64,000 bases of DNA from Streptococcus ruminicola (GTDB taxonomy: Bacteria > Bacillota > Bacilli > Lactobacillales > Streptococcaceae). How positions within the stretch are numbered: position 1 is the first letter of the stretch; each line of letters opens with the position of its first letter. Made by a program: the position numbers and the translations under genes. The stretch is taken from the NCBI RefSeq assembly GCF_011387195.1, contig NZ_CP046919.1:310001-374000 (forward strand), in the 5' to 3' direction. Of the stretch, positions 1 through 9,563 are shown in pieces. The notes under the pieces were generated by a model that saw nothing but the letters and a program-made list of their open reading frames with translations, was not told where the DNA came from and did no database searches.

Positions 1-719
1 AAGTGTTCAATCATACACATGTCAACTGATGACATTGAAAATGGTTCTGGAATTTCACCTTCAAGACTTTTACGTTCCTGACCAAATGGCATATCGTAAA
101 GGTCATATTTCCAACGGCAAGATTGTGAGCATCCACCGCGGTTAGCATCACGGTGACTCATGTGGTTTGAAAGGACACAACGTCCTGAATAACCGATACA
201 CATTGCCCCGTGAACGAAGGCTTCAATTTCAAGTGATGTGTGTTTGCGGATTTCTGCAATTTCAGCAACCCCAACTTCACGCGCCAAAACAACACGTGAT
301 ACACCAACTTCTTCCCAGAAAGCGAATGCTTCATAGTTAGTTGTAGAAGCTTGTGTAGACACATGGACTTCTAAACCTGGTGCTTCTGTTAAACAAATTG
401 TAATCATGGCTGGGTCTGATACGATAACTGCATCTAATCCCATATCACGAAGTTGACGGAACCACTCTCCTGCACCAACTTCGTTTCCTTCGTGAGTAAC
501 CATGTTTGCTGCGACGTGGACACGAGCGCCACGAGCGTGAGCGTAATTAATACCTTCTTGCAATTCTTCCATAGTGAAGTTACCAGCACGGCTACGAAGA
601 CCGAATTGTTGACCACCTACGAAGACTGCATCTGCTCCGTAATCTACAGCGACTTTTAATTTTTCAAGAGTTCCAGCAGGTGCTAAAACCTCTGGACGTT
701 TAAAATTATTTTTTGACAT
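1..719 (-). CDS. trhP2: U32-family tRNA hydroxylation protein TrhP2 (N-terminal part, cut by window edge)
   Basis: The frame opens with ATG at 719 and stays open to the left edge, giving 239 N-terminal residues of a protein that should be about 420 long. It begins with the U32 signature (RPEVLAPAGT near residue 8) and carries the clustered cysteines typical of the family at about residues 174, 181, 197 and 201, flanked by HMSHRDANRGGC. In Bacillus subtilis the YrrO/YrrN pair (TrhP2/TrhP1) is needed for prephenate-dependent hydroxylation of U34 in tRNA. The short partner lies 135 bases upstream on the same strand, so the same pairing holds here. Older databases call this a collagenase-like peptidase; protease activity is not shown by anything in the sequence. 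Confidence 0.9.
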   Translation of the reverse strand, partial: MSKNNFKRPEVLAPAGTLEKLKVAVDYGADAVFVGGQQFGLRSRAGNFTMEELQEGINYAHARGARVHVAANMVTHEGNEVGAGEWFRQLRDMGLDAVIVSDPAMITICLTEAPGLEVHVSTQASTTNYEAFAFWEEVGVSRVVLAREVGVAEIAEIRKHTSLEIEAFVHGAMCIGYSGRCVLSNHMSHRDANRGGCSQSCRWKYDLYDMPFGQERKSLEGEIPEPFSMSSVDMCMIEH

Positions 720-854
720 TATAATCTTCCTATTTTCAAGATAGTAAAAATGATTTTTGATAAACGCTAAGCTTTATCCATTTAACTGTGTAATCCTGCT
801 TATCATGCCCTGAAATAGTAACTCAATCATGATAAACAGCTATTTGCGTGAGCC

Positions 855-1781
855 TTATTTGACTTCTTCTGGATCAAATTCGTAGAATCCAGTTCCAAGT
901 GTACGACCTTTTGGATGCAATTTACGGATTTCTTCATCAAACAAGAAAGCTTGATCTGATGTGAATTCACCAGCTTCCATCAAGGCTTTTGTTTTCACAA
1001 AGATTTTTGCGATTTCAACAAAATCATGACCTGGGCAATAAATACCATCTAATTTCCAGTGTGTAAAGTTATGTTCAACCAACTCAGTTATTTTTGGCAT
1101 CATATCAAGGTCGTCAGTATCAAAGATGTGTGTACCGTGCTTGTCTTCGTAAATTGAATAGTGTGAGTCTTTGTTACTTGGTTCAGCAAGGAAAAGACCA
1201 CGTTCACGTGTTTTTTCATCATCAATGTGTGTAAAATTATAGTAATTTTGCAACAACGGACGTTTTGAATGATGAATAACAGTTGCTCCGTAAACAAGTA
1301 CTTCAGCTGGGTAGCGAAGATTTTCAGACATTTGGAACAACTCTGCTGATGGGATTTCACGCGCAAGAACTGTTTCACTTGCTCCGTGGTCACCCCAGAA
1401 GTTTACTTGACGACTTGATGTCACGAAAACTGAAGCATCGTAAATCATCTTGAAATTGTAGCCTTCAACTTTATTGACGTGGAAAAGACCAGCATCGCAT
1501 GCCACAACATAATCCACTTTGATTTCTTTCAAGAAATCTAGATAAGTACGAATGGCATTAATCATGTCTTGGTGCAACAAAGCATTACATGCAACACTCA
1601 ATTCTTTACCAGCAGCATGAACCAATTCAGCAATTTCACGAAGTTCATCATAAGAGAAATTGTGCGGTAAACGCAAACCATAATTTTCTTCACCCACATA
1701 AATGCGGTCAACACCTGCATCTAAGAGCTCTTTAACCTGCTCAATAGATTCAGCTGTCGCAGTAATAATTATTTTTTCCAT
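855..1781 (-). CDS. trhP1: U32-family tRNA hydroxylation protein TrhP1 (YrrN-type, 308 aa)
   Basis: This 308-residue protein has the short U32 architecture of B. subtilis YrrN: N-terminal TATAESIEQVKELLDAGVDRIYVG and no C-terminal extension. It is the partner of the longer U32 protein immediately downstream, and the two are expected to act together in 5-hydroxyuridine formation at the tRNA wobble base. The ATG at 1781 fits the family N-terminus. No Shine-Dalgarno sequence precedes it; instead a consensus TATAAT lies only nine bases upstream, so the message may be leaderless (see findings). The substrate role is taken from the B. subtilis and E. coli family members, not from this sequence. Confidence 0.88.
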   Translation of the reverse strand: MEKIIITATAESIEQVKELLDAGVDRIYVGEENYGLRLPHNFSYDELREIAELVHAAGKELSVACNALLHQDMINAIRTYLDFLKEIKVDYVVACDAGLFHVNKVEGYNFKMIYDASVFVTSSRQVNFWGDHGASETVLAREIPSAELFQMSENLRYPAEVLVYGATVIHHSKRPLLQNYYNFTHIDDEKTRERGLFLAEPSNKDSHYSIYEDKHGTHIFDTDDLDMMPKITELVEHNFTHWKLDGIYCPGHDFVEIAKIFVKTKALMEAGEFTSDQAFLFDEEIRKLHPKGRTLGTGFYEFDPEEVK

Positions 1782-1790
1782 AACGTTTTA

Positions 1791-1819
1791 ATTATACCAC
1801 TCCTATAACAATTCGTCAC
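1791..1819 (-). promoter_or_regulatory. Extended -10 promoter abutting the trhP1 start
   Basis: On the minus strand a TGG-TATAAT extended -10 occupies 1796-1791, with GTGACG at 1819-1814 as a weak -35 and a 17-base spacer. The ATG at 1781 is nine bases beyond the -10, so the predicted transcript would have a leader of about two or three bases. Confidence 0.55.
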
Positions 1820-1999
1820 TCAGATCTCCTCAGAATCCTTTTGTTATAGCTTTCTAAAGTATTTTAATCTAGCTTCAGAATGAGCAAAACTTTATGAGAG
1901 GAGAGACTCAAAAAGAAATCCTCATTTTGAAACAAAAAAGAGGAACAACTATTTTAAACATATTTTTAACAAAGAGTCAAGAGCCTTTTTTAAAAAAAG

Positions 2000-2028
2000 G
2001 TGACAAATATATTAATTTATGGTATGAT
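2000..2028 (+). promoter_or_regulatory. Promoter of the DUF3270 gene
   Basis: GTGACA at 2000-2005 and TATGAT at 2023-2028 are separated by 17 bases and lie just upstream of the AGAGGAGAGG ribosome-binding region of the small membrane-protein gene. Confidence 0.55.
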
Positions 2029-2054
2029 ATCAGTTGAAATAGAGGAGAGGGATT

Positions 2055-2345
2055 ATGCCAACACCGTTAAAGCAACATAAAGACCTTGAAGAACAAGAAC
2101 AACATCTTCAGGTAGATGATACCCCTAAATTTTACGAATTTCAGGAAATTAATCACAGAAGCGCTAAGCTCAAGGAACTCATGTTCTTTGCCCGTATCGC
2201 TTTATTTGCTATTTCCACTGTTGTGGTATCTTTCTTTTTACTTGTCTTGAATCTGGCGCCAATCTGGGCTTTCTTGTTTGCCTCTCTTATCAGCCTAGCC
2301 ATTACGTCAGCTGTTTCAAGCATTATTTGGTCATTAAGACATTGA
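2055..2345 (+). CDS. DUF3270 family small membrane protein
   Basis: A 96-residue protein with a hydrophilic, Gln/Glu-rich first half (residues 1-45) and two closely spaced hydrophobic segments (about 48-70 and 72-92). This fits the streptococcal DUF3270 family, which has no known function. It is preceded by a good Shine-Dalgarno (GGAGAGG) and its own promoter, and followed by a strong terminator, so it is a single-gene unit. The topology predicted is a cytoplasmic N-terminus and a membrane hairpin. Confidence 0.75.
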   Translation: MPTPLKQHKDLEEQEQHLQVDDTPKFYEFQEINHRSAKLKELMFFARIALFAISTVVVSFFLLVLNLAPIWAFLFASLISLAITSAVSSIIWSLRH

Positions 2346-2350
2346 TAAAC

Positions 2351-2376
2351 AAAACTCCCATTGCTGGGAGTTTTTT
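2351..2376 (+). terminator. Rho-independent terminator after the DUF3270 gene
   Basis: AACTCCCA and TGGGAGTT form an eight-base-pair stem around a TTGC loop, followed directly by a T6 run. Confidence 0.85.
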
Positions 2377-2382
2377 AATACG

Positions 2383-2413
2383 AAAAAAGCGGCCCTTTGG
2401 ACCGCCTTTTTAT
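2383..2413 (-). terminator. Terminator of the hprK-lgt-DUF948-YtxH operon
   Basis: Read leftward, GCGGTCC and GGGCCGC pair (one G-U) around AAA and are followed by a T6 run. It lies directly after the stop of the YtxH gene. Confidence 0.8.
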
Positions 2414-2907
2414 TATGCTTTAGTATCTTCTTCTGATTTTTCAGGTTCAACTTTTGGTTCTTCAGAAGGTGTTTCATCTTCTTTTGCTGTGTAATCAATG
2501 ATAATATCATCAACTTCAGCTTCCACATCTTCTTTGACATCTTCTGCTTTATCAGCAACATCATCAACGACATCAGATACTTTTGATGTTAATTCTGATA
2601 CTTTTTCAGTCGCATAGTCAGCAGCTGCTTGACCTTTTTCTTTAACAATTTCAAGAAATTCATCAGTTGTTAGTTCGCCTGATTCAAATTTTTCTTTGTA
2701 ATCGTTAAAAGTGTCTACTGCTAAGTCAGTGTATTCTGTTGCCTTATCTTTAGCTTTTTGATGGTATTCAGAAGGATTTTCTTTGTAAGCTTGATATGCT
2801 TTACTTGCTTTTTTCTGTAATTCTTTACCTTTTTCAGTAGATAGGAAATAAGCTGCGGCTGCACCTGAGGCAACACCAATAATCACATTTCTCAATAATT
2901 TACTCAT
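2413..2907 (-). CDS. YtxH domain protein
   Basis: This 164-residue protein starts with a short hydrophobic, Gly/Ala-rich segment (VIIGVASGAAAAYFLS, residues 8-23) typical of YtxH proteins. A long, strongly charged region rich in Lys, Asp and Glu follows, likely helical or disordered, and the C-terminal 40 residues are almost entirely acidic. Its start overlaps the end of the DUF948 gene by eight bases, so the two are translationally coupled. The pair resembles ytxG-ytxH of Bacillus, which are general-stress genes; the molecular role is unknown. It is the last gene of a leftward operon beginning with hprK or pspC. Confidence 0.82.
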   Translation of the reverse strand: MSKLLRNVIIGVASGAAAAYFLSTEKGKELQKKASKAYQAYKENPSEYHQKAKDKATEYTDLAVDTFNDYKEKFESGELTTDEFLEIVKEKGQAAADYATEKVSELTSKVSDVVDDVADKAEDVKEDVEAEVDDIIIDYTAKEDETPSEEPKVEPEKSEEDTKA

Positions 2908-3319
2908 GCTCTTTCTCCTTTTTTAATAGTTTTGAGGCAACTTTACCGACAGCATAAGCTGCACTAGCTTTACCAACATTTGATGTCGCTTGAGTGGCTT
3001 TTTGAGAGAGACGACGCGCTTGCGCATTCAAATCAGAAACTGATTCTGAAAGGTCTGCTACTGCGACAAACAAAGGATCAATCGTTGATACTTTGCCATT
3101 GACATCTTCTACTAAAACGTTAGCTTTAGCGAGGATTTCATTGGCTTGGTGAAGCGAGACATTCACATCACTTGTCAACACTTTAATCGTTTCTTTTGAC
3201 TCCTCAATAGTCTCATTAACAACATCAACTGTTTTATATAGTTTAACACCAATTGGTATAAAAACGCCAACCATAACTGCAAAAGCGATGGCAAAAATTA
3301 ACAAAGCTACTTCTAACAT
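2900..3319 (-). CDS. DUF948 domain membrane protein (YtxG-like)
   Basis: A 139-residue protein with an N-terminal transmembrane segment (about residues 3-27). A predicted coiled-coil helix follows, with heptad-like spacing of Val, Leu and Ile (VDVVNETIEESKETIKVL onward), then a Lys-rich tail. DUF948 proteins such as YtxG show this layout. It overlaps the YtxH gene by eight bases and follows lgt by about 23 bases, so all are one transcript. No enzymatic motif is present; a role in the envelope is only inferred. Confidence 0.8.
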   Translation of the reverse strand: MLEVALLIFAIAFAVMVGVFIPIGVKLYKTVDVVNETIEESKETIKVLTSDVNVSLHQANEILAKANVLVEDVNGKVSTIDPLFVAVADLSESVSDLNAQARRLSQKATQATSNVGKASAAYAVGKVASKLLKKEKEHE

Positions 3320-3342
3320 CTTATCTCCTATCTCCTAAGCAC

Positions 3343-4125
3343 TTATTCCTGATAATAAGGAATATCTTTTTGGTTTCTTCTCCAAACGATCAAGACAATT
3401 CCAAGAAGAATTAATACGGCTGACAACCATTGTGACACTCGCATACCTAAGAACATCAAACTATCTGTTCGCATGCCTTCAATCACAAAGCGTCCGCAAC
3501 CATACCAAATCAAATAAAAGAACGTCACTTCTCCTTGTTTTAGAAAACGTGGACGGTGTCTCACACTCATGATAATGATAAACCCAAGCAAGTTCCACAT
3601 TGACTCGTATAAAAAGGTCGGAACGCGGTAACTACCGTCGATATACATTTGATTTTTAATGAAATCAGGCAAGTAGTCAAGACTCTTAACAGCTTTACCA
3701 TAAGCTTCTTGATTGATAAAGTTTCCCCAGCGCCCAATAGCTTGCGCAATCATCACACCAGGAGCAGCGATATCCAAGAAATCAAGTGGATTAATGGCAC
3801 GATAATAAGAAAAGACAAAGAGAACAATGGCTCCCGTCAGCAAACCACCATAAATGGCTAGACCACCATGCCATACTGCAAAAATCTCAGTCCAAGGCTG
3901 ACTAGCGTAATAGTCAAAATCAAATATCACATAATAAAGACGAGCCCCGATAATCGCTATTGGAAAAGCAATTAAAATAAAATCTAAAATATCATCTGGA
4001 ATAATCTTACGTCGTGGTGCTTCCTTCATAGCTAAATAAACTGCTAGAAGCATACCAGAAACAATGAAAAGCGCATACCAGCGAATGGCAAAGGGACCAA
4101 ATTGAATCGCGATTGGATTAATCAT
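3343..4125 (-). CDS. lgt: Prolipoprotein diacylglyceryl transferase
   Basis: Lgt transfers the diacylglyceryl group from phosphatidylglycerol to the lipobox cysteine of prolipoproteins in the membrane. The 260-residue protein has seven or so hydrophobic segments, the HGG motif ([10 protein letters not shown], about residue 84) and the family signature [13 protein letters not shown] (about residue 131), followed by YES near residue 173. The length is normal. The start ATG overlaps the hprK stop by four bases, so it is translationally coupled, and the order hprK-lgt is standard in streptococci. Confidence 0.97.
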   Translation of the reverse strand: MINPIAIQFGPFAIRWYALFIVSGMLLAVYLAMKEAPRRKIIPDDILDFILIAFPIAIIGARLYYVIFDFDYYASQPWTEIFAVWHGGLAIYGGLLTGAIVLFVFSYYRAINPLDFLDIAAPGVMIAQAIGRWGNFINQEAYGKAVKSLDYLPDFIKNQMYIDGSYRVPTFLYESMWNLLGFIIIMSVRHRPRFLKQGEVTFFYLIWYGCGRFVIEGMRTDSLMFLGMRVSQWLSAVLILLGIVLIVWRRNQKDIPYYQE

Positions 4126-5054
4126 TGGTTCCCCTCATTCTTTGTAATGAGTTGGGTCAAGCGTTCTTCAAAAGTCTTCGTCGCATCAAATCCCATTTGT
4201 TTGGCACGATAATTCATGGCAGCTGCCTCAATGACAACTGACATGTTTCGACCAGTTTGAACCGGAATACGTAGACGTGGAATTTTGACTCCTGACAACT
4301 CAAGCTCTTCATTACCATTTCCAAGACGGTCAAAGACTTTTCCTGACTCATAATTTTCAAGGTAAATGGCCAATTGAACTTGTGATGAATCCTTAACAGC
4401 ACTTGCACCGTATAGGCTCATAACGTCGATAATCCCGACTCCGCGAATTTCTAGCAAATGACGAAGAATCTCAGCTGGTTCACCCCAAAGAGTTTCTTCA
4501 TCTTTAGCAAAAACATCCACACGGTCATCAGCTACCAAACGGTGACCACGTTTAACCAACTCAAGACCTGTTTCACTTTTACCAATACCAGAGTCTCCTT
4601 GAATCAAGACACCCATGCCGTAGATGTCCATTAAGACACCATGAACACTTGTACGTTCTGCCAAACAAGAATCAAGATACCATGACATTTCACCAGACAA
4701 ACGACTAGTTGGAACGTGACTTTGCAAAATCGCAATGCCTTTTTCCTTAGCAGCGCTAATCATTTCCTCTGGAATAGCCAAATTACGCGCCACGATAATG
4801 GCTGGTGTTTCTGGCTTAATCATTTCTCTTAGGACATGACGACGGTTGTGTGAGGTCATTTTCGTTAGATATGACCATTCTTTCATCCCTAAAAGCTGCA
4901 AACGCTCTGGTGAATAATAATCAAAATAGCCAGTCATTTCAAGACCTGGACGTGAAATATCTGACGTTGTAATCTCTTTTGATAATAAGTCATCATCACC
5001 GTAGATAACATCAAGTTTTACCTTGTCGACTAACATTTTTACAGTAACTGACAT
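4122..5054 (-). CDS. hprK: HPr kinase/phosphorylase
   Basis: HPrK phosphorylates HPr at Ser46 when glycolysis runs and removes the phosphate when it does not. HPr-Ser-P is the corepressor of CcpA, also encoded in this window. The 310-residue protein shows the P-loop GDSGIGKSE (about residue 155) and the family signature [16 protein letters not shown] (about residue 203). Length and both domains are complete. It heads the lgt-DUF948-YtxH run and has its own upstream promoter. A cre-like sequence (two mismatches to consensus) at 5096-5109 sits between promoter and gene; its function is unproven. Confidence 0.97.
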   Translation of the reverse strand: MSVTVKMLVDKVKLDVIYGDDDLLSKEITTSDISRPGLEMTGYFDYYSPERLQLLGMKEWSYLTKMTSHNRRHVLREMIKPETPAIIVARNLAIPEEMISAAKEKGIAILQSHVPTSRLSGEMSWYLDSCLAERTSVHGVLMDIYGMGVLIQGDSGIGKSETGLELVKRGHRLVADDRVDVFAKDEETLWGEPAEILRHLLEIRGVGIIDVMSLYGASAVKDSSQVQLAIYLENYESGKVFDRLGNGNEELELSGVKIPRLRIPVQTGRNMSVVIEAAAMNYRAKQMGFDATKTFEERLTQLITKNEGNQ

Positions 5055-5183
5055 GTCTCATACCATGAACTTTTTACAAAAAATGTAAAATGAATTGAAA
5101 ACGATAAAAATAGGCTTTTCTTATAACAAGTCCATTTTCACTAAAGTAACAATTCTGTTCAATCCTTTTCCTCTTTTTTCATT

Positions 5184-5211
5184 ATTATATCACAATCAGC
5201 CTAAAAAGTAA
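5184..5211 (-). promoter_or_regulatory. Promoter of the hprK operon
   Basis: Read leftward, TTACTT (5211-5206), a 16-base spacer and a perfect TATAAT (5189-5184) precede hprK by about 130 bases. Confidence 0.6.
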
Positions 5212-5261
5212 GCGCTCACGCAAGCTTTTGAAAATTAATTATTAGCTTTTCCAAGTACACG

Positions 5262-5293
5262 TAAAAAGGCTTGAGACTTTTCCCAAACCTTTT
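5262..5293 (-). terminator. Terminator after the pspC gene
   Basis: Read leftward, AAAGGTTTGGG and CTCAAGCCTTT form an 11-pair stem with two G-U pairs and run into a T5 tract. It separates pspC from hprK transcription. Confidence 0.65.
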
Positions 5294-5377
5294 CTTGTTT
5301 CATAGACTAGGATAAGTTCCTGTTATACTTATCTAGACATTTTTGATTGCAACATTAAAAACTCTATTTGTCAGTGA

Positions 5378-5656
5378 TTACCAGAACCAGCCGTCATTGT
5401 CGTCATCATCGTCGACAACTTCAGCATCCTTTCTTCGACGTGGCCCCGTACCATAGTTGTCACGATCGAGATCTTCTTTGTAAGGAAGAAAAATTGCTAA
5501 GAGGATGTAAAGCAAAATGCCAAAGCCATAAAAGTACATTAGCAATGCTGCTAGGACACGTGTCAAAGGCAAGTCCCAGCCAAACTTATCAGCAATTCCG
5601 GCGCAAACACCACAAACCAGTTTATTCTTTCGCTGTTTATAAAGAGCTGATTTCAT
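5378..5656 (-). CDS. PspC domain protein
   Basis: This 92-residue protein begins with the PspC motif (LVCGVCAGIADKFGWDLPLTRV, about residues 13-34) and then a strongly hydrophobic segment (about 36-60). The tail is very acidic, with six consecutive acidic residues, and ends in Trp-Phe-Trp. PspC proteins sense or respond to membrane stress; in streptococci they usually stand beside hprK and lgt, as here. A terminator follows, so it is probably its own unit. The function in streptococci is not established. Confidence 0.85.
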   Translation of the reverse strand: MKSALYKQRKNKLVCGVCAGIADKFGWDLPLTRVLAALLMYFYGFGILLYILLAIFLPYKEDLDRDNYGTGPRRRKDAEVVDDDDDNDGWFW

Positions 5657-5766
5657 CTTTATCCCTTCCTTCTTTTCTCACTATAATGATTATACCTAAT
5701 TACTTTACAAATAAAATCAGCCTTACGACTGATTTTATAATTAGAAAGTCTGTTTCTGATAGTTCT

Positions 5767-6210
5767 CTAAGTTTCTAGACTTTTGATTTCTAAGAGTTTG
5801 CCATGACAGCGGCCGCAACGGTATTTTTTGGTATTGACACGGCGTTTTCTACGATACTCTTGCCCGCACTTTTGACAACGATAGTAATGATAATGCTTCT
5901 CACTTGCTATCGCAGGGGCGTAGCGAAGCCCATCAACCTTTTGAAGTAATTCTTTAAAATCTGCGTCAGCGTGTTTGTAACCTTTTCCTTCAAAATAAAG
6001 ATGATAATGGCAAAGCTCATGACGAACAATCTTTCGAAAGGTATCCAGTCCAAACACCTCAAGGATTTTTGGATTAAAATCTAGATGCCCATCAGCTGGG
6101 AAAAAGCGTCCGCCAGTTGTCCTGAGACGAGTGTTCCAGATAGCTGTATGTCGGAAGGCTTTTCCAAAATCTTCTTGTGAAACTTCTCTGACGTAATTAG
6201 TTAAGTTCAC
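5767..6210 (-). CDS. SprT-like zinc metallopeptidase-fold protein
   Basis: A 147-residue SprT family protein with the zinc-site motif HELCH ([15 protein letters not shown], about residue 64). A C-terminal zinc ribbon built of two CxxC pairs (CQKCGQEY and CGRCHGKL, about residues 113 and 132) follows. The eukaryotic relative Spartan digests DNA-protein crosslinks; the bacterial role is unknown. The start overlaps the end of tex by 14 bases, a pairing common in streptococci and lactococci. Confidence 0.9.
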   Translation of the reverse strand: MNLTNYVREVSQEDFGKAFRHTAIWNTRLRTTGGRFFPADGHLDFNPKILEVFGLDTFRKIVRHELCHYHLYFEGKGYKHADADFKELLQKVDGLRYAPAIASEKHYHYYRCQKCGQEYRRKRRVNTKKYRCGRCHGKLLEIKSLET

Positions 6211-8329
6211 GTAAATCTACCAAAGAAAGGTTAATTTTGCCACGCTCTTTATCGATTTTTGAAACCCACACTGTGACCACATCACCAACAGAAACCACTT
6301 GGCTAGGATGTTTGACAAAAGATTTGCTCATTTGTGAAATGTGAATCAAGCCATCATCGTGAAGACCGATATCAACAAAGGCACCAAAATCGACCACATT
6401 TCGAACAGTCCCTTCTAATTTTTGTCCGATTTCAAGGTCAGAAATATCAAGCACATCTTGGCGAAGGACAGGTGCTTCAAAATCATCACGCAAATCACGA
6501 CCTGGTTTTAAGAGATCAGCAATAATATCTTTCAGCGTTTCTTGACCTAGGCTGATTGTTTCAGCCATATCTTTTACAGACACTGCTTGAAGTTTTGCCT
6601 TAGCAGAATCATCCAAATCAGTGATATCAAGTTCTTTCAGCAAGCGTTCAACGGCTTTATATGACTCAGGGTGAACACCTGTATTATCAAGAATGTTTTC
6701 AGCACCTGGAATGCGTAAGAAACCTGCTGCTTGTTCAAAAGCTTTAGCTCCCAAACGTGGCACTTTCTTGATTTCTTCACGAGAAGTGATACGACCGTGT
6801 TCATCACGGTATTTAACGATATTTTCTGAAATAGTTTTATTTAGTCCTGATACATGTGACAAGAGTGCTGGACTTGCTGTGTTAATATTCACTCCGACTT
6901 GGTTAACCACGGTATCAACAACGAAATCTAGGTTTTCAGCCAATTTTTTCTGGCTTACATCGTGCTGGTATTGGCCGACACCAATTGATTTTGGATCGAT
7001 TTTAACCAATTCTGCCAAAGGGTCTTGAAGACGACGAGCAATAGAAATGGCAGAACGTTTTTCAACCGTCAAGTCTGGGAACTCATGACGAGCAAGCTCA
7101 GAAGCAGAGTAAACAGAAGCTCCGCTTTCATTGACAATAACATAAGAAACGTCTGGAAAATCTTTCAAGACTTGCGCTACGAATGCTTCACTTTCACGAC
7201 TAGCTGTTCCATTTCCGATAGCGATAATTTCAATGCCATAGCTAGAAATGAGCTCAGCTAAATCTTTTTTAGACTGTTCGATTTTGGCTTGGCTAGCAGG
7301 TGCAACTGGGTAAATCACTTGTGTTGTCATGAGTTTACCCGTTTGGTCAACCACGGCTAGCTTGGCTCCTGTACGAAAGGCAGGGTCAAAACCAAGAACC
7401 ATCTTACCTTTTAACGGTGATACTAAAAGCAAGTTGCGAAGATTTTCTGAGAAGAGCTCGATAGCCCCATCTTCAGCACTTTCTGTCAATTCACTGTGAA
7501 TACGGCGTTCCATAGCAGGAACGATTTTTTTCTTAATAGTTTTTGAGATGACATCGTCGATATAAGCATTTCTATTTTTAAAACGTGAAGCCATGAAGCG
7601 AATCATTTTATCAGTATTATGGTCAAAACCAACTTTTAAAATGCCTAATTTTTCACCACGATTAAGAGCTAAAATGCGGTAGCCTTGCATTTTAGAAACT
7701 TTTTCTGAGAAATCATAATAGATTTGGAACGTTTTTTTATCATCAGCAGTTTCATCTTTAACGCTCGAAACAACAGAACTATATGACCAGATTTCATTGT
7801 AAACCCATGAGCGAAGGCGATTGTCTTCTGAGAAAGATTCAATCAAGATTTCACAAGCTCCTGCGATAGCTTTATCAGCTGTTTCAAACCCATCACAAAT
7901 AAAAGCTTGAGCTTCTTTTTCAAGCGAAGCTTTATTTTGCAAAATCAGGCGTGCTAGGGGAAATAGCCCTGCTTCTCTGGCAATGGTTGCTTTAGTACGA
8001 CGTTTTTCTTTGTAAGGAAGGTAAAGTTCTTCAACGTCAGCCAATTTTTCAGCTGCCTCAATTGCTTTTTTGAGCTCAGCTGTTAATTTTCCTTGTTCTT
8101 CAATTTTACTTAATACCGTTGCTTTGCGTTCAGCTAAAGCTGTCATGCTTTTATCCAAATCAATGATAGCCTTAATTTGAACTTCATCCAAATTACCAGT
8201 CATTTCTTTACGATAACGAGCGATGAAAGGAATGGTATTTCCTTCGCTTGTCAACTCGAGAACTTTGGCAATTTGGTTCTCTTTAATTGTTAATTCTTGA
8301 GCAATTTTATGTATATTTTCATTTTTCAT
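6197..8329 (-). CDS. tex: Tex family RNA-binding protein
   Basis: This 710-residue protein shows the complete Tex layout: an N-terminal helical domain, a YqgF-like RNase H fold ([16 protein letters not shown], about residue 315), helix-hairpin-helix repeats (about 480-560) and a C-terminal S1 RNA-binding domain ([25 protein letters not shown], about residue 635). Tex is widely conserved and affects transcription and virulence gene expression in several bacteria. It has a good ribosome-binding site (AAAGG two bases before ATG) and is cotranscribed with the SprT-like gene. Confidence 0.96.
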   Translation of the reverse strand: MKNENIHKIAQELTIKENQIAKVLELTSEGNTIPFIARYRKEMTGNLDEVQIKAIIDLDKSMTALAERKATVLSKIEEQGKLTAELKKAIEAAEKLADVEELYLPYKEKRRTKATIAREAGLFPLARLILQNKASLEKEAQAFICDGFETADKAIAGACEILIESFSEDNRLRSWVYNEIWSYSSVVSSVKDETADDKKTFQIYYDFSEKVSKMQGYRILALNRGEKLGILKVGFDHNTDKMIRFMASRFKNRNAYIDDVISKTIKKKIVPAMERRIHSELTESAEDGAIELFSENLRNLLLVSPLKGKMVLGFDPAFRTGAKLAVVDQTGKLMTTQVIYPVAPASQAKIEQSKKDLAELISSYGIEIIAIGNGTASRESEAFVAQVLKDFPDVSYVIVNESGASVYSASELARHEFPDLTVEKRSAISIARRLQDPLAELVKIDPKSIGVGQYQHDVSQKKLAENLDFVVDTVVNQVGVNINTASPALLSHVSGLNKTISENIVKYRDEHGRITSREEIKKVPRLGAKAFEQAAGFLRIPGAENILDNTGVHPESYKAVERLLKELDITDLDDSAKAKLQAVSVKDMAETISLGQETLKDIIADLLKPGRDLRDDFEAPVLRQDVLDISDLEIGQKLEGTVRNVVDFGAFVDIGLHDDGLIHISQMSKSFVKHPSQVVSVGDVVTVWVSKIDKERGKINLSLVDLRELN

Positions 8330-8451
8330 AGCCTTTCTATTATATCAAAAAAACTCTTAAAGCTGGGATTTTTACTGATTCTTTTGATGATTTTCAACTT
8401 AACTTTTACCGAATTTTATCAAATTCTATCTTATAAATATCCGCTTAGCTT

Positions 8452-8480
8452 TTGCTGATTTTTTCAAATGATAGTATAAT
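8452..8480 (+). promoter_or_regulatory. Promoter of the small-ORF/permease operon
   Basis: TTGCTG at 8452-8457 and a perfect TATAAT at 8475-8480 have a 17-base spacer and precede the AGAGGTG ribosome-binding site of the small ORF. Confidence 0.7.
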
Positions 8481-8517
8481 AACTGGTGACTATATTTAGA
8501 AAAGAGGTGTCCATCTT

Positions 8518-8652
8518 ATGGCAATCACTCACAAACGTCAGGACGATTTAGAATCAATGTTTGCAAACTTTGCAAGTTTTCCAAAAGTCTCTAGTGACCC
8601 TGAAAAAGAAAAGGAAAGTAAGGATAAAAACGATAAGAAAGCGACTCATTAA
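8518..8652 (+). CDS. Small conserved streptococcal protein (SPJ_0845-like, 44 aa)
   Basis: A 44-residue hydrophilic protein starting MAITHKRQDDLESMF and ending in a Lys/Asp/Glu-rich tail. I recognise it as the small family annotated SPJ_0845 in streptococci. It has a strong ribosome-binding site (AAGAGGTG), a consensus promoter just upstream, and its stop lies five bases before the permease start, so it leads that operon. No function is known. The coding case rests on the promoter, the ribosome-binding site and the recalled family resemblance. Confidence 0.75.
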   Translation: MAITHKRQDDLESMFANFASFPKVSSDPEKEKESKDKNDKKATH

Positions 8653-8657
8653 GTTTT

Positions 8658-9563
8658 ATGGACATTTTTAATCACTTACCAGCAAGTGTCTTACAATGGT
8701 TTGCGATTTTTATCTCAATTATCATTGAGGCCTTGCCTTTTGTTTTGCTTGGAACGATTTTATCTGGTTTTATCGAGGTTTACGTGACACCTGATTTGGT
8801 GCAACGTTACCTCCCTAAAAATAAATTCCTACGAATTCTCTTTGGAACCTTCGTTGGTTTTATTTTCCCTTCCTGTGAATGTGGGATTATTCCTATCATC
8901 ACGCGCTTTCTAGAGAAAAAAGTTCCTAGCTACACTGCTGTTCCCTTTCTAGCCACAGCACCGATTATCAACCCTATCGTGCTTTTTGCAACATACTCAG
9001 CCTTTGGAAATAGCTGGCGCTTCTTGTGGTTGCGACTTCTTGGTGCTGTTGTTGTTGCTATCACGCTTGGAATTATGCTTGGTTTTGTGGTTGATGACAA
9101 TATTTTAAAAGAAGATATGGCGCCTTGTCATTTTCACAATTACTCTGGTGAACCTTGGTATCGCAAGATTTTCCTCGTTTTAGCACATGCTATCGATGAA
9201 TTATTCGACACTGGGCGTTATCTGGTCTTTGGGTCTTTGGTAGCTTCGGCTATGCAGATTTATTTGCCAACCCATATCCTAACCAAAATCGGTGGAAATG
9301 CCTTAACAGCCATTCTAGTGATGATGCTGTTAGCCTTCATCTTGTCACTTTGTAGTGAAGCCGACGCCTTTATAGGTGCTTCACTTCTCTCAAGTTTTGG
9401 GACTGCACCAGTCCTTGCCTTTCTTTTGATTGGTCCAATGGTGGATATCAAAAATCTCATGATGATGCTCAATTCCTTTAAGAAACGTTTTATCGTGCAA
9501 TTTATTAGCGTTTCTGCTGGGATGATTATCCTTTACTGTCTACTTGTGGGGGTGATTGGATGA
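8658..9563 (+). CDS. Permease of the YraQ/DUF318 (UPF0718) family
   Basis: A 301-residue integral membrane protein with about eight hydrophobic segments. It carries the conserved CECG motif of this family (FPSCECGIIPI, about residue 73) and a second conserved SEADAF segment (about residue 234). Family members include ArsP-type exporters of organoarsenicals, but most have no known substrate. It is followed by a TIGR03943 gene that overlaps it by four bases; the two families occur together so often that they are thought to form one transporter. The substrate cannot be told from the sequence; a metal or metalloid is possible. Confidence 0.88.
   Translation: MDIFNHLPASVLQWFAIFISIIIEALPFVLLGTILSGFIEVYVTPDLVQRYLPKNKFLRILFGTFVGFIFPSCECGIIPIITRFLEKKVPSYTAVPFLATAPIINPIVLFATYSAFGNSWRFLWLRLLGAVVVAITLGIMLGFVVDDNILKEDMAPCHFHNYSGEPWYRKIFLVLAHAIDELFDTGRYLVFGSLVASAMQIYLPTHILTKIGGNALTAILVMMLLAFILSLCSEADAFIGASLLSSFGTAPVLAFLLIGPMVDIKNLMMMLNSFKKRFIVQFISVSAGMIILYCLLVGVIG

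Larger units (their letters stand above)
5055..5377. other. Intergenic region between hprK and pspC
   Basis: These 323 bases hold no convincing gene. They contain the leftward hprK promoter (5184-5211), a cre-like sequence at 5096-5109 and the terminator of the pspC gene (5262-5293). The rest is AT-rich without recognisable structure. Confidence 0.6.

Noticed and set aside
855..1393. 97-codon frame inside trhP1 (1100-1393)
   Set aside because: Out-of-frame shadow of a well-supported gene.
5368..5778. 136-codon plus-strand frame
   Set aside because: It lies antisense to pspC, is rich in His/Arg/Cys without any domain, and has no ribosome-binding site.
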